Positions 16,990-25,934 of a stretch of 64,000 nt of DNA are shown in pieces. Made by a program: the position numbers and the translations under genes. This DNA is from an uncultured Blastocatellia bacterium (GTDB lineage Bacteria > Acidobacteriota > Blastocatellia > Pyrinomonadales > Pyrinomonadaceae): NCBI GenBank assembly GCA_946480785.1, contig CAMLLD010000003.1, positions 62,001 through 126,000 on the forward strand, written 5' to 3'. A model generated the notes under the pieces. It saw only the letters and a program-made list of their open reading frames with translations, was not told the origin of the DNA and searched no databases. Positions within the stretch are counted from its first letter, which is position 1. Every line of letters begins with the position of its first letter.

Positions 16990-18474
16990 CTTGCCGATCA
17001 GCAACCACGCACTCAACGCACTTGCCAGCGCGAGCGCCGCTGACAAGAGCATGACCACACGAAAACCGGATACAAACGCCCCGGCAACTACCTGTTTGAT
17101 CGACTCGTGAGTCGCAGCGTCCGCGACGGTGGGAATTTCCAGGCCCGCCAGCCTCACGCGCTGCTCGAGTACGGAATTCTTCAACTGTTCGTCGATACTT
17201 AGCTGCCCCAACCGCACGGCGAGCTGATTACTGAACGCGTGGAGAATCACGACGCCGAACACCGCAATCGCCAGCAGGCCCGCGGTTCGCGACACGGCGT
17301 TGTTGATGCCCGAAGCCGTTCCGGCCTGTTCTTCACTGACTGAATCCATCACGGTCGTCGTGAGCGGCGCGACCGTGATCGCCATGCCCAAGCCGAGCAC
17401 AAGCACGGCCGGCAAAAAGCTGGTCCAGAAGTTTCGATTGACCGCCGGCAACGCGAACAGTGCGAAACCGAGGGCTGCGACCGTCGGTCCAACCACGAGC
17501 GGCAAGCGCGCGCCAAAACGATTGATGAGACCACCCGACCAGCGCGAGAGTGAAAACATGAGGACGACAAACGGCAACAACGCGGCGCCCGCCGCGGTCG
17601 CACTGTAACCCTGCACTTGGATCAGGTTGAGGGTGAAAAAGAAGAACGTGCCGCTGAGTGCCGCGTAGAGCAAAAGCGTCAACAGGTTTGCCCCGGCGAA
17701 GTCGTGCGAACGAAACAGTCGCAACGGCACCATCGGGTTTTTCGCGCGCGCTTCGTGAAAGACAAACAAGGCGAGGCAAGCCGCGCCGCCCGCAAGCGTG
17801 ACGATCACGATCCAGTTCGAAAAGCCGAGCCGCGGCGACTCGATCAAGCCGTAAACGAGCGCGCCCAATCCGAGTGTCGCGAGCGCCGCGCCGTGCCAGT
17901 CGAGCGGACCTTGCTGATCCTCTTCGCGAGTTTCCGGCACGTGCCACACCGAGATCACGATCACCGCGACCGCGAGCGGCACGTTGAGAAAGAACACTGC
18001 GCGCCACGAAACGTGTTCGACCAGCCAGCCGCCCAACACTGGTCCAAACGCCGTCGTCATCGCCGAGAACCCCGACCATGTGCCGATCGCTTTGCCGCGC
18101 TCCTTTTCGTTGAACGACGAACTGATCAACGCGAGACTGCCGGGAACGAGCAACGCGCCGCCGATTCCCTGCACCGCGCGCGCAACGATCAGTTGTTCTA
18201 TGTTTGCGGCCAGGCCGCACGCGGCTGAAGCAAGCGCAAACACGACCACGCCGATGTTGAAGATCCAGCGCCGGCCGTAGCGATCGCCGAGCGATCCGCC
18301 GACCAGCAAAAGCGCGGAGAGAAAGAGTGCGTAAGCCTCGACGACCCACTGAATGCCGATCGCGGTCGCGTTAAGATTTGTTTGCAGGAAAGGCAGCGCG
18401 ACATTAACGACGGTGCCGTCAATGAAGGCCATGCTCGAGGCGAGAATCGTAGCTGCCAGTACCCAGCGGCCCAT
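16960..18474 (-). CDS. DHA2-family MFS multidrug exporter (EmrB/QacA type)
   Basis: 504 residues with 14 predicted transmembrane segments. Motif A between TM2 and TM3 reads GGSLGDRYGRRWIFN, and motif C in TM5 is ALGPVLGGWLVEH-like (AFGPVLGGWLVEHVSWRAVF). TM1 has the DHA2 signature AFIDGTVVNVALPFLQTNL, with the conserved acidic residue. It exports drugs or lipophilic compounds using the proton gradient. The frame also opens at GTG 18483, but ATG 18474 begins the family's normal N-terminus. It is downstream of the M24 peptidase gene on the same strand, separated by a 70-nt gap containing a hairpin. Confidence 0.93.
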   Translation of the reverse strand: MGRWVLAATILASSMAFIDGTVVNVALPFLQTNLNATAIGIQWVVEAYALFLSALLLVGGSLGDRYGRRWIFNIGVVVFALASAACGLAANIEQLIVARAVQGIGGALLVPGSLALISSSFNEKERGKAIGTWSGFSAMTTAFGPVLGGWLVEHVSWRAVFFLNVPLAVAVIVISVWHVPETREEDQQGPLDWHGAALATLGLGALVYGLIESPRLGFSNWIVIVTLAGGAACLALFVFHEARAKNPMVPLRLFRSHDFAGANLLTLLLYAALSGTFFFFTLNLIQVQGYSATAAGAALLPFVVLMFSLSRWSGGLINRFGARLPLVVGPTVAALGFALFALPAVNRNFWTSFLPAVLVLGLGMAITVAPLTTTVMDSVSEEQAGTASGINNAVSRTAGLLAIAVFGVVILHAFSNQLAVRLGQLSIDEQLKNSVLEQRVRLAGLEIPTVADAATHESIKQVVAGAFVSGFRVVMLLSAALALASALSAWLLIGKSRPADSRQR

Positions 18475-18489
18475 ATCGGCCACAGACTA

Positions 18490-18532
18490 ACACGGATGAC
18501 ACGGATAGAACGCTGGTCCGTGTTATCCGTGT
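18490..18532. repeat. ACACGGAT-type inverted repeat
   Basis: ACACGGAT (18490-18497) and ACACGGA (18499-18505) pair with TCCGTGT (18517-18523) and ATCCGTGT (18525-18532), giving a two-part stem of 15 bp with one internal mismatch and an 11-nt loop. It lies between the M24 and MFS genes. The CACGGAT word repeats, typical of dispersed intergenic repeats in related bacteria, suggest a repeat-family member rather than a terminator (no T run). Confidence 0.6.
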
Positions 18533-18542
18533 TCATCCGTGG

Positions 18543-19847
18543 CTAAAAAGGCTCGTCGATCGAAGCGCTCTGCTTCGTGAAAAACTTCGGCCCGTCCGCG
18601 GTGATATACAAACAATCTTCGAGACGAATGCCAAACTCGCCGTAGATCACGATCGTGGGTTCGTCGCTGAAGCACATGCCGGGTTGAATCGGAGTCTTGT
18701 TGCCGCGCACGAAGTTGGTCCATTCATGGCCGTCGAGACCGATGCCGTGGCCGGTGCGATGCGGCAGACCGGGAACTTTGTAATCCGGACCAAAGTCTGC
18801 ATCCGTGATCACTTTGCGCGCCGCCGCATCAACGTTTTCACACGGCGTGCCAACCTTCGCCGCTGCGAAAGCCGCGTCTTGCGCCTTCTTTTCAAGGTCC
18901 CAAATCTGTCGCTGCCGATCGGTTGGTTTGCCGAACACAAACGTGCGCGTGATGTCGGACTGATAGCCCTCGACGCTGCAGCCGCCGTCCATCAACACCA
19001 CGTCGCCTTCCTGCAAACGTTGCGGCGTGCTGCTGCCGTGCGGAAACGCCGTGTACTTCCCGAAGCTGACAAAGATGCCGCCCGACGTGCCGAGCGCACG
19101 AAACGCCGCCGCGCAATTGCCGGCAAACTCGCCCTGCGTCATGCCTTCCGTCATGCTGTCGCGCGTCGCTTTGTAAGCGACAATCGTCATGTCGTTCGCG
19201 ATCTGCATCAACGAGATCTCCGCCGGTGATTTGTACATGCGGCCGCCGGCGGTGATCGGCGTCGCACTGACAAACTTCAACGCAGGCGCGGCGAGTCGAA
19301 TGCCGTCGTAAAGAAAGAAGCGCACGCGCTCTTCGATACCGATGGTCCCGGTGCGAATGCCGCGATCGCGAAAAACTTCCGCGACGCGTTGATAAGGGCT
19401 CTCGTCTTCCTCCCACGTGCGCACGTCGTTGCCCATCTGAATCAGTTCGCGCGCGCGTTCTTCTTCAAACTTCGGACAGATCCACGCGAGCTCGCCGCGC
19501 GCGGGAATCACGAGGGCAAACATGCGTTCGCTCGTGCCCCAACGCATGCCGGTGTAGTAAAACATGCTGCTGCCGGGCTCGAGATACATCGCGTCGATGC
19601 GCTGATCGCGCATGAGCTTCTGCGCCTTCTCGATGCGCGCCTTGCGTTCGTCGAGCGTGATGGGAACGACTTTGTCGGTCATGGGCCGCAAGCGACGGAT
19701 TGCTTCGGGCTGCGTCGCTTGCGGCGTTGGCTCGATCGATTCGGTGTCTGCGTAAGGTGTGTTTGCGTAAGCTAAGGAACGGCCCAGCAACGTAGCGCCG
19801 GCCACACCGGCAGATAAACGGAGAAAACCTCGGCGGTCAGTACACAT
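18543..19847 (-). CDS. Tat-exported M24 family Xaa-Pro peptidase
   Basis: 434 residues. A twin-arginine signal (DRRGFLRLSAGVAGATLLG) sends the folded protein to the periplasm. The creatinase-like N-terminal domain (residues about 60-180) is followed by a pita-bread M24 catalytic domain. Metal-site motifs are visible: VLMDGGCSVEGYQSDITRTF (two Asp ligands), PHRTGHGIGLDGHE (His), SDEPTIVIYGEFGIRLED (two Glu). It cleaves amino acids from proline-containing peptides. The likely role is use of external peptides. Confidence 0.9.
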   Translation of the reverse strand: MCTDRRGFLRLSAGVAGATLLGRSLAYANTPYADTESIEPTPQATQPEAIRRLRPMTDKVVPITLDERKARIEKAQKLMRDQRIDAMYLEPGSSMFYYTGMRWGTSERMFALVIPARGELAWICPKFEEERARELIQMGNDVRTWEEDESPYQRVAEVFRDRGIRTGTIGIEERVRFFLYDGIRLAAPALKFVSATPITAGGRMYKSPAEISLMQIANDMTIVAYKATRDSMTEGMTQGEFAGNCAAAFRALGTSGGIFVSFGKYTAFPHGSSTPQRLQEGDVVLMDGGCSVEGYQSDITRTFVFGKPTDRQRQIWDLEKKAQDAAFAAAKVGTPCENVDAAARKVITDADFGPDYKVPGLPHRTGHGIGLDGHEWTNFVRGNKTPIQPGMCFSDEPTIVIYGEFGIRLEDCLYITADGPKFFTKQSASIDEPF

Positions 19848-19919
19848 GGTGCAAGAAAGTACAACATCGTGGTTGAGAGTGAAAGTGGCAGCGGCTAGAA
19901 TCCGTCCCGAGGATCAAGA

Positions 19920-20516
19920 ATGCCGGAAGTGAACACGGATCTACACGGCTCGGCGCCGGATAAATCGGGCGCTGCACTACTGCTGATCGACGTCATCAAC
20001 GATTTCGATTTTCCCGAAGGCGATCAGTTGCTGAAGCTCGCAATCCCGGTCGGCAAGAACATCGCGCGTCTGAAGCAACGCGCGAAAGACACCGGTATTC
20101 CCGTGGTCTACGTCAACGACAACTTCGGCCGCTGGCGCTCCGACTTCAAAAAGATCGTCGCGCATGCCGTTGAAGAAGGCCACGGCAAAGAATTCGTTGA
20201 ACTATTGCGGCCCGATGAAGACGATTACTTCGTGCTCAAACCAAAACACTCGGGCTTCTATTCAACGACACTCTCACTGCTGCTCACACATCTCACTGCG
20301 AAGAACCTGATCGTCACCGGCATCGCCGGAAACAATTGCGTCCTGGTCACCGCTAACGACGCATACATGCGCGACTTCAAACTCTTCGTGCCGGCTGATT
20401 GCGTTGTCTCCAACACCAACGAAGAGAACCAACACGCATTGAAACAGATGCAGACCGTCTTGAAAGCTGATATTCGTATCTCGACCGAACTGGATCTTCA
20501 GAAGATCAGTGACTGA
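19920..20516 (+). CDS. Isochorismatase-family cysteine hydrolase
   Basis: 198-residue single-domain hydrolase. The catalytic triad can be read: Asp in ALLLIDVINDFDFPE, Lys in FVLKPKHSGFYST, and Cys in VTGIAGNNCVLVTA. The substrate is unknown; family members hydrolyse isochorismate, nicotinamide or other amides. GAGGATC precedes the ATG. Its stop overlaps the start of the amino-acid transporter gene by 8 nt, so the three genes are translationally coupled, suggesting that it acts on an imported amide or amino-acid derivative. Confidence 0.9.
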   Translation: MPEVNTDLHGSAPDKSGAALLLIDVINDFDFPEGDQLLKLAIPVGKNIARLKQRAKDTGIPVVYVNDNFGRWRSDFKKIVAHAVEEGHGKEFVELLRPDEDDYFVLKPKHSGFYSTTLSLLLTHLTAKNLIVTGIAGNNCVLVTANDAYMRDFKLFVPADCVVSNTNEENQHALKQMQTVLKADIRISTELDLQKISD

Positions 20517-22017
20517 AACCCGCACCATCCTGCTTGCCGCGGTTTTGTGCATCATAAGCGCCTGGCCCGCCAGCGCGCAGGGCGTGCTGCGTTGGGGCGC
20601 CGATCCGAGCGGCGGCGCGCCTTACGTTTACACCGATCCCGCGAATCCCGATCGTTACATCGGCTACGAAAAAGAGATGGTCGACGCGCTCGCGGCCGCG
20701 ATGAATCGCACGCCCGAGTTTGTGCCCAGCGATTGGCAAACACTCGTCTCCGCGTTACAGCGCAACTCGTTTGACGTAATCGTCAACGGGCTCGAACCCA
20801 CCGGCGATCGCGCGCAACAGATTCTTTTCAGCAAGCCTTATTACATCTTTCAGCTTCAGCTCACCGTTCGCGCGAACGACAATCGCATCTCGTCACTCGC
20901 GGATTGCAAGAACCGCGTCGTAGCGACACTCGGCAACACGGCCGCTTCGCGCTTGCTCGAACAGGAACACATTCCGTGGCGCAGTTATGAAGATCCGGTT
21001 GGCGCGTATCGCGATCTCGAACTGAAGCGCATCGACGCGGTGCTGATGGACGTTCCCGCTGAAGCGTTCTACGCGCGGCCCAATCCGAAGTTGAAACCAG
21101 CCGGTCCGCCGTTTACGAAAGGCCAATACGTCATCGGTCTGCGCAAAGGCGACGAAGCGTTGAAAGCGGAAGTGGACCAGGCGATCGACAAGATCATTCG
21201 CGACGGCACGCTCGAAACGATTCTCAAAAAGTGGGGGCTCTGGAACGACGCACAAGTTGAATACGAGACGCCGATTCGCACGGGCACAGAATCGACCAGC
21301 AAGGTTGAGTACACGCAGACCAACGCGACTTTCAACTGGAGCGAAGCGCTCTGGCGACTCACGCGTGCGGCGGGTGTTACGGTCTTTATCGCGCTCGGCT
21401 CGATGGTGATCGCGATCCTGCTCGGTCTGCCGCTCGCGGTGGGCCAGTGGAAAGGGCCGGCGTGGCTGCGCGCATTCTGCACGTTGTACGTCGAGTTCTT
21501 TCGCGGCACGCCCGTGCTGGTCCAACTGCTCTTTCTATATTTCGGTCTGCCGGTGATCGGCATCGCGATGCCCGGCTGGCTTACGGCGCTCGTCGGACTC
21601 GGTCTCAATTACGCCGCTTACGAATCACAAGTGTATCGCGCGGCGCTGGAAGCGATTCCGGGCGGGCAGTGGGAAGCTGCGTATTCGCTCGGGATGAGTC
21701 CGACGCTCGCGTTTCGGCGCATCATCCTGCCACAGGCGTTTCGCATCGCGTTGCCGCCGATGACCAACGACTTCGTTTCGCTGTTCAAAGACACGTCGGT
21801 CGCGTTTGCGATCTCCGTTTGGGAACTCGCGACTGCTTATCGCGAGCTCGCGAATGCGTCGGGACAATTTTTGTTGCTCGGTCTCGCGGTCTCGGCGTTT
21901 TATTTGATCATGAGTTTGCCGATGGCCCATCTCGCGCGTTTGCTCGAGCGGCGGTTGAGTAATCGTGCTAGCGAACGCACGATTGACGAACCCGAGCCAC
22001 TGGAGGTCGGCGCATGA
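20509..22017 (+). CDS. Amino-acid ABC transporter, substrate-binding protein fused to permease
   Basis: 502 residues combining two usual subunits. After a signal peptide (ILLAAVLCIISAWPASAQG) comes an SBP_bac_3 type binding domain (about 24-245; RYIGYEKEMVDALAAAMNRTP, FDVIVNGLEPTGDR, YVIGLRKGDEAL). A linker of about 35 residues leads to a GlnP/HisM-type permease (about 280-485) with the EAA loop EAAYSLGMSPTLAFRRIILP. It starts at GTG 20509, inside the isochorismatase gene, and overlaps the ATPase gene by 4 nt. The fusion of binding protein and permease is known in some glutamine transporters. Confidence 0.92.
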   Translation: MTETRTILLAAVLCIISAWPASAQGVLRWGADPSGGAPYVYTDPANPDRYIGYEKEMVDALAAAMNRTPEFVPSDWQTLVSALQRNSFDVIVNGLEPTGDRAQQILFSKPYYIFQLQLTVRANDNRISSLADCKNRVVATLGNTAASRLLEQEHIPWRSYEDPVGAYRDLELKRIDAVLMDVPAEAFYARPNPKLKPAGPPFTKGQYVIGLRKGDEALKAEVDQAIDKIIRDGTLETILKKWGLWNDAQVEYETPIRTGTESTSKVEYTQTNATFNWSEALWRLTRAAGVTVFIALGSMVIAILLGLPLAVGQWKGPAWLRAFCTLYVEFFRGTPVLVQLLFLYFGLPVIGIAMPGWLTALVGLGLNYAAYESQVYRAALEAIPGGQWEAAYSLGMSPTLAFRRIILPQAFRIALPPMTNDFVSLFKDTSVAFAISVWELATAYRELANASGQFLLLGLAVSAFYLIMSLPMAHLARLLERRLSNRASERTIDEPEPLEVGA

Positions 22018-22754
22018 TTCGTGTCTCGGGGTTGCGCAAGCGTTTCGGTTCGAGCGAGATTCTGAAAGGAATCGATTTCGAAGTGCCACCGCAAACGGTG
22101 CTCGGCGTAATTGGACCATCGGGAAGTGGTAAGTCGACGTTGCTGCGTTGTCTCAACGGGCTGGAGACGATCAGCGGCGGCACGATTGAATGTGACAACG
22201 TTCGTTTGGAAGCGAATATATCACCGGCGGATTATCGCCGGCGCGTGAAAGATCTGCGATTGAAAGTCGGCACCGTGTTTCAGCACTTTCATCTGTTCCC
22301 GCATTTGTCGGTGATGGGCAACATTGTCGAAGCGCCCGTTCACGTGCTGCGCACGTCGAAGAAGCAAGCGGAAACGGAAGCGTTGGAGTTGCTCGAATCA
22401 GTGGGTCTCGCTGGCGCGGCGAAACGTTATCCCGGTTCGCTCTCAGGCGGCGAACAACAACGCGTCGCGATCGCGCGCGCCCTCGCGATGCATCCCGCCC
22501 TGCTCCTGCTCGACGAACCGACCAGCGCCCTCGACCCGCGTCGCATCCACAGCCTGCGCACATTGTTGCGCACCTTCGTCGAGCGCGGCCACACGATGCT
22601 CATCATCTCCCACTCAATGAACTTCCTCGGCGGCGTCGCCGACAACATCTTGTTTATGGAAAATGGCGAGGTAGTCGAGCACGGCCCCACAGATCAAATT
22701 CTCAACTCCCCCAAAGACGCGCGCACTAAAGACTTCCTGGAGCAAGCAGATTAG
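22014..22754 (+). CDS. Amino-acid ABC transporter ATP-binding protein (GlnQ type)
   Basis: 246-residue ATPase. Walker A is GPSGSGKST, Q-loop GTVFQHFHLFPHLSV, signature LSGGEQQRVAIARAL, Walker B LLLLDEPTSALDP, H-loop IISHSMNFLG. It completes the transporter encoded by the fused binding-protein/permease gene; the ATGA overlap shows co-translation. Polar amino-acid uptake, most likely glutamine/glutamate-like, is inferred from the family. Confidence 0.94.
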   Translation: MIRVSGLRKRFGSSEILKGIDFEVPPQTVLGVIGPSGSGKSTLLRCLNGLETISGGTIECDNVRLEANISPADYRRRVKDLRLKVGTVFQHFHLFPHLSVMGNIVEAPVHVLRTSKKQAETEALELLESVGLAGAAKRYPGSLSGGEQQRVAIARALAMHPALLLLDEPTSALDPRRIHSLRTLLRTFVERGHTMLIISHSMNFLGGVADNILFMENGEVVEHGPTDQILNSPKDARTKDFLEQAD

Positions 22755-23198
22755 TTGACCTTACAAACAGGCTGTTCTTAGATCCTAAATAGAATTTGCT
22801 CGACGATGTCTAAGATCTGACGCGCGATAATTATCCCTCGGCGGGCGATAAGTATCCTGGCACAGATCCTGTTTGCATCGCGCGGGGTGCTATCTCGGCT
22901 TTCACGGATTCATGTTTGCAGTTGGCGGCCACCATCTTGAGGCTATGACAACAATCAAGTCGCGATGAAATCCTGAATAGCTTCTCCCGGTTCCTAACAA
23001 TGATCTCGCCGATCCTAATCATCCCTCAAGCGATCTCACTTATCATTTCGCACCCTCCTGTAATCACAGCCTCCACGAAGGGCTGTTTTCCACGAAACTG
23101 ACACTTTGTGCGAAGTTTGAAGGTTAGCAGCGAACAAGGTGAACCGCTTCAAGGTGGAAGGGTCAAAACTCTTCGAGCTCCTCTCACCTTCTTCTGGA
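22755..23198. other. 444-bp intergenic region between the transporter and hsdM
   Basis: No gene is convincing; the 63-residue minus-strand frame at 22831-23022 has no family resemblance and no ribosome site. Two near-identical boxes GATAATTATC (22826-22835) and GATAAGTATC (22847-22856) lie 21 bp apart. The region marks the left boundary of the restriction island. Confidence 0.45.
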
Positions 23199-24821
23199 CT
23201 AATTAGAACTGGCCGATGGCAACGTAGGTAAGCCTAGCTCTTTCAGAAACTCATTATGTTTGTCCCGTGCTTTCTGGATGGCGTTCTCGATTTCCACCAG
23301 TTCGGCGTGAGTCGCTGCCAAGTCAATCTCTTTTTCCTGAACGGCGATGCTGACGTAGCGGGAGATATTCAGATTGTATCCTTCGTCGATGATTCGCTCG
23401 AGCGAGATTCGTTTTGAATACCGTTCTTCTTCCTTACGGAACTGGTAGGTCTCGACAATCTTATCGATGTCGCTTTCCGTAAGTTGGTTCTGCCGTTTGC
23501 CTTTCACGAAGTGTTCGCTGGCATTAATGAAGAGTACGTCGTCCGGCTTCTTGCACTTCTTTAGCACGAGAATGCACACCGGGATGCCGGTGGAGTAGAA
23601 CAGGTTGACGGGCAGACCAATTACCGTATCAATGTATCCATCGTCGAGTAGCTTGCGGCGGATGCGTTCTTCCGCGCCGCCCCGAAACAACACACCGTGG
23701 GGCAAGACAATTGTCATCACGCCTTCGTCCTTCAAATAGTGAAAGCCATGAAGCAGGAAGGCGAAATCAGCAGCGGATTTCGGAGCGAGACCGTAGTTTT
23801 TGAACCGCACATCCTCGCCCAGCGTTTCTGATGGTTCCCAACGATAGCTGAACGGTGGATTCGCGACGACCGCGTCGAAATATGGCTTTCTAGCGGGATT
23901 GGTTTCACGCAGCATGTCCCAGTCGTTGGTCAACGAGTCGCCGTGATAGATCTCGAACTCCGAATCCTTAACCCCGTGCAGCAGCATGTTCATCCGTGCA
24001 AGGTTGTAAGTCGTAATGTTCTTCTCCTGGCCATAGATCTTGCCGATACCATTTGGTCCCATGCGATGACGCACATTAAGAAGCAGTGAACCTGAGCCGC
24101 AGGCAAAATCGAGCACGCTTTCCAGACGCGGCCTTTTCCCAGTTGAGGGCTCCTGGCAGTCCAAGGTGACGATGGCGGACAAGATGCTGGAAATCTGCTG
24201 CGGCGTGTAGAACTCGCCCGCTTTCTTGCCCGAGCCGGCGGCAAACTGGCCGATCAGGTATTCGTAAGCGTCACCAAGCGCATCCGAGTCGGTGGAAAAC
24301 TCGCCCAAACCCTCCGCAATCTTCGCGATGATTTTGCACAGCCTCGCGTTTCGGTCAGCATAGGTTTTCCCGAGTTTGTCTGAACCAAGGTTGATTTCCG
24401 AGAACAGGCCTTGAAACGTGCTTTCGAAGGACTCATTCTCGATGTATTTGAACCCGGCCTGGAGAGTGTTTAGTAGTTCGCCGTTCTGCGTGCGGGCTAG
24501 GTTGGCGATGCTGTTCCAGAGGTGTTCGGGTTTGATGACGTAGTGAGCCTTGCGACGCATCTGCTTCTCAAATTCGGCTACGTCGGCGGGGTTGTTCTTA
24601 TACCAAAGCGCCAACGGCACGCTGCGGTCGTCGCCATCGAGCTTTGGATAGTCTGGCCCGAGCTCTTTCCGGGCAGCAGACTCGTAGTTGTCGGAGAGAT
24701 ACCGCAGGAATAGGAACGACAGCATGTAATCGCGGAAGTCGTCCGCATTCATCGCGCCGCGTAATTGGTCAGCGATGTTCCAGAGGGTTTTGCCCAGTTG
24801 CTTTTGATCGTTGTCCGTCAT
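23199..24821 (-). CDS. hsdM: Type I restriction-modification system methyltransferase subunit HsdM
   Basis: 540-residue N6-adenine DNA methyltransferase. An N-terminal HsdM bundle (QLGKTLWNIADQLRGAM) precedes the catalytic domain. Motif I is DFACGSGSLLLNV (about residues 235-247) and motif IV is VVANPPFSYRW. With two HsdM and one HsdS it methylates the recognition site and is also needed for restriction with HsdR. It is the last gene of the operon, 6 nt after the ATPase gene stop. Confidence 0.96.
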   Translation of the reverse strand: MTDNDQKQLGKTLWNIADQLRGAMNADDFRDYMLSFLFLRYLSDNYESAARKELGPDYPKLDGDDRSVPLALWYKNNPADVAEFEKQMRRKAHYVIKPEHLWNSIANLARTQNGELLNTLQAGFKYIENESFESTFQGLFSEINLGSDKLGKTYADRNARLCKIIAKIAEGLGEFSTDSDALGDAYEYLIGQFAAGSGKKAGEFYTPQQISSILSAIVTLDCQEPSTGKRPRLESVLDFACGSGSLLLNVRHRMGPNGIGKIYGQEKNITTYNLARMNMLLHGVKDSEFEIYHGDSLTNDWDMLRETNPARKPYFDAVVANPPFSYRWEPSETLGEDVRFKNYGLAPKSAADFAFLLHGFHYLKDEGVMTIVLPHGVLFRGGAEERIRRKLLDDGYIDTVIGLPVNLFYSTGIPVCILVLKKCKKPDDVLFINASEHFVKGKRQNQLTESDIDKIVETYQFRKEEERYSKRISLERIIDEGYNLNISRYVSIAVQEKEIDLAATHAELVEIENAIQKARDKHNEFLKELGLPTLPSASSN

Positions 24822-24827
24822 TGTGTC

Positions 24828-25934
24828 TTACTCGGGATCGCGTGAAAACAAATCCGGGTTGAACGGATGGCGAGAGATGAACTGATGAAAGATCTTCCGA
24901 AAATGGTTCTTGTTCTCCTCCATCATTTCCCTTGGTTCATAAAGTGAATAGTCGCCATGGCTCATCAGGTCGATGATTCGTTTATACAACGTCTGGTCCG
25001 GATCATCCTCCTCTGCTCTAATACACTCCTTCCAGTCATTCAAGCCGAAGAAATTGGCGGATTGTTCCATGACGCGACGCATCATGTTGAAGTGATGGGT
25101 AAAAAGCTCACCCGACTTTTGCGCGTTGTGCAAATCGATCAAAGTCGCGAGATGATGCAGGAACGGTCTGCTGGTCGTGTCCTGAAGTAAATAACTATCC
25201 GGTTTGGCATTTCTTTTGAGAAAGTGCTTGTGAGCCTTTTTTCCCAGCTCGTTGCACAGCACATTGAAAAAAAGCACGTGGTGGGTCGAGACGACCGTCC
25301 TCGGTGCTTTATCCGATTTCATCAGCATTTGCGCTAGATGATTCGCGACCGCGATGGCATTGTTTTCATCCAGCGACGAAATGGGATCGTCGATATAGAT
25401 ATACTTGACCCACTTGTATGCTTCCGCGCCGTCCAACACCAGTTGCACGATGGCGAGAAAGAAACACCAGATGAAAATGTTCTCTTCACCACGCGAGATC
25501 TTGATATCGTGCACCAGATCAGTTTTCGCATTCTCGTCTTCGCCTGACGGGATCTGGCGCGAAAAACTCACCTCCCACATGTTGGTGTCTATTTTGAAGT
25601 CGAAGTCCGTGTAACGGTTTAGCAGAGGGCGAATACGATTATCCATCTCCATCTCCGCCAGTCCGGCGAAGAATCTGGAAACGGAGTTGATCTTTAAAAC
25701 GCGTTCCCTGTCGTTATCGAGATCGTTGTCCCAGTAGAACAGGTCTTCGGTAAAGGCGTTGAAATAGAGCGTGTCGCGCGCGTCTCCGCTCTTCCCGAGA
25801 TCCTTGAAAGCGGTGGATAGCCGCGTCTTTCCCGTGCCATTGTAAGCGTAAAGCAAGACGAACTGCTTGTTGCCCAACTCCCGGCGCAGATGTCGGGCCA
25901 AGATGTTCAGATCTGAAAACTGAATCGCGTTCAT
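24828..25934 (-). CDS. PrrC-like ABC ATPase embedded in the type I RM operon (putative anticodon nuclease)
   Basis: 368 residues. ABC-type ATPase motifs occur in order: variant Walker A AYNGTGKT (30-37), signature SRGEE (147-151), Walker B YIYIDDP (178-184), D-loop SSLDE (186-190) and switch THH (217-219). Only about 110 residues separate Walker A from the signature, so there is no long coiled coil or zinc hook, unlike RloC or SMC/Rad50. The C-terminal 150 residues contain R286-x3-E290 and H326 (MRRVMEQS, LMSHGDYS). Known PrrC cuts tRNA-Lys using an Arg-x3-Glu plus His triad about 32 residues on, and is kept silent by its partner type I enzyme. The position (overlapping hsdS by ATGA, 6 nt before hsdM) and size (PrrC is 396 residues) fit. 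The nuclease role is inferred, not shown. Confidence 0.7.
   Translation of the reverse strand: MNAIQFSDLNILARHLRRELGNKQFVLLYAYNGTGKTRLSTAFKDLGKSGDARDTLYFNAFTEDLFYWDNDLDNDRERVLKINSVSRFFAGLAEMEMDNRIRPLLNRYTDFDFKIDTNMWEVSFSRQIPSGEDENAKTDLVHDIKISRGEENIFIWCFFLAIVQLVLDGAEAYKWVKYIYIDDPISSLDENNAIAVANHLAQMLMKSDKAPRTVVSTHHVLFFNVLCNELGKKAHKHFLKRNAKPDSYLLQDTTSRPFLHHLATLIDLHNAQKSGELFTHHFNMMRRVMEQSANFFGLNDWKECIRAEEDDPDQTLYKRIIDLMSHGDYSLYEPREMMEENKNHFRKIFHQFISRHPFNPDLFSRDPE

Noticed and set aside
17333..18349. 338-residue ORF in another frame of the DHA2 exporter
   Set aside because: Arg-rich shadow frame produced by the GC-rich codon positions of a clearly real transporter gene.
22831..23022. 63-residue minus-strand ORF in the region left of hsdM
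   Set aside because: No recognisable domain or ribosome site; likely chance frame or remnant.
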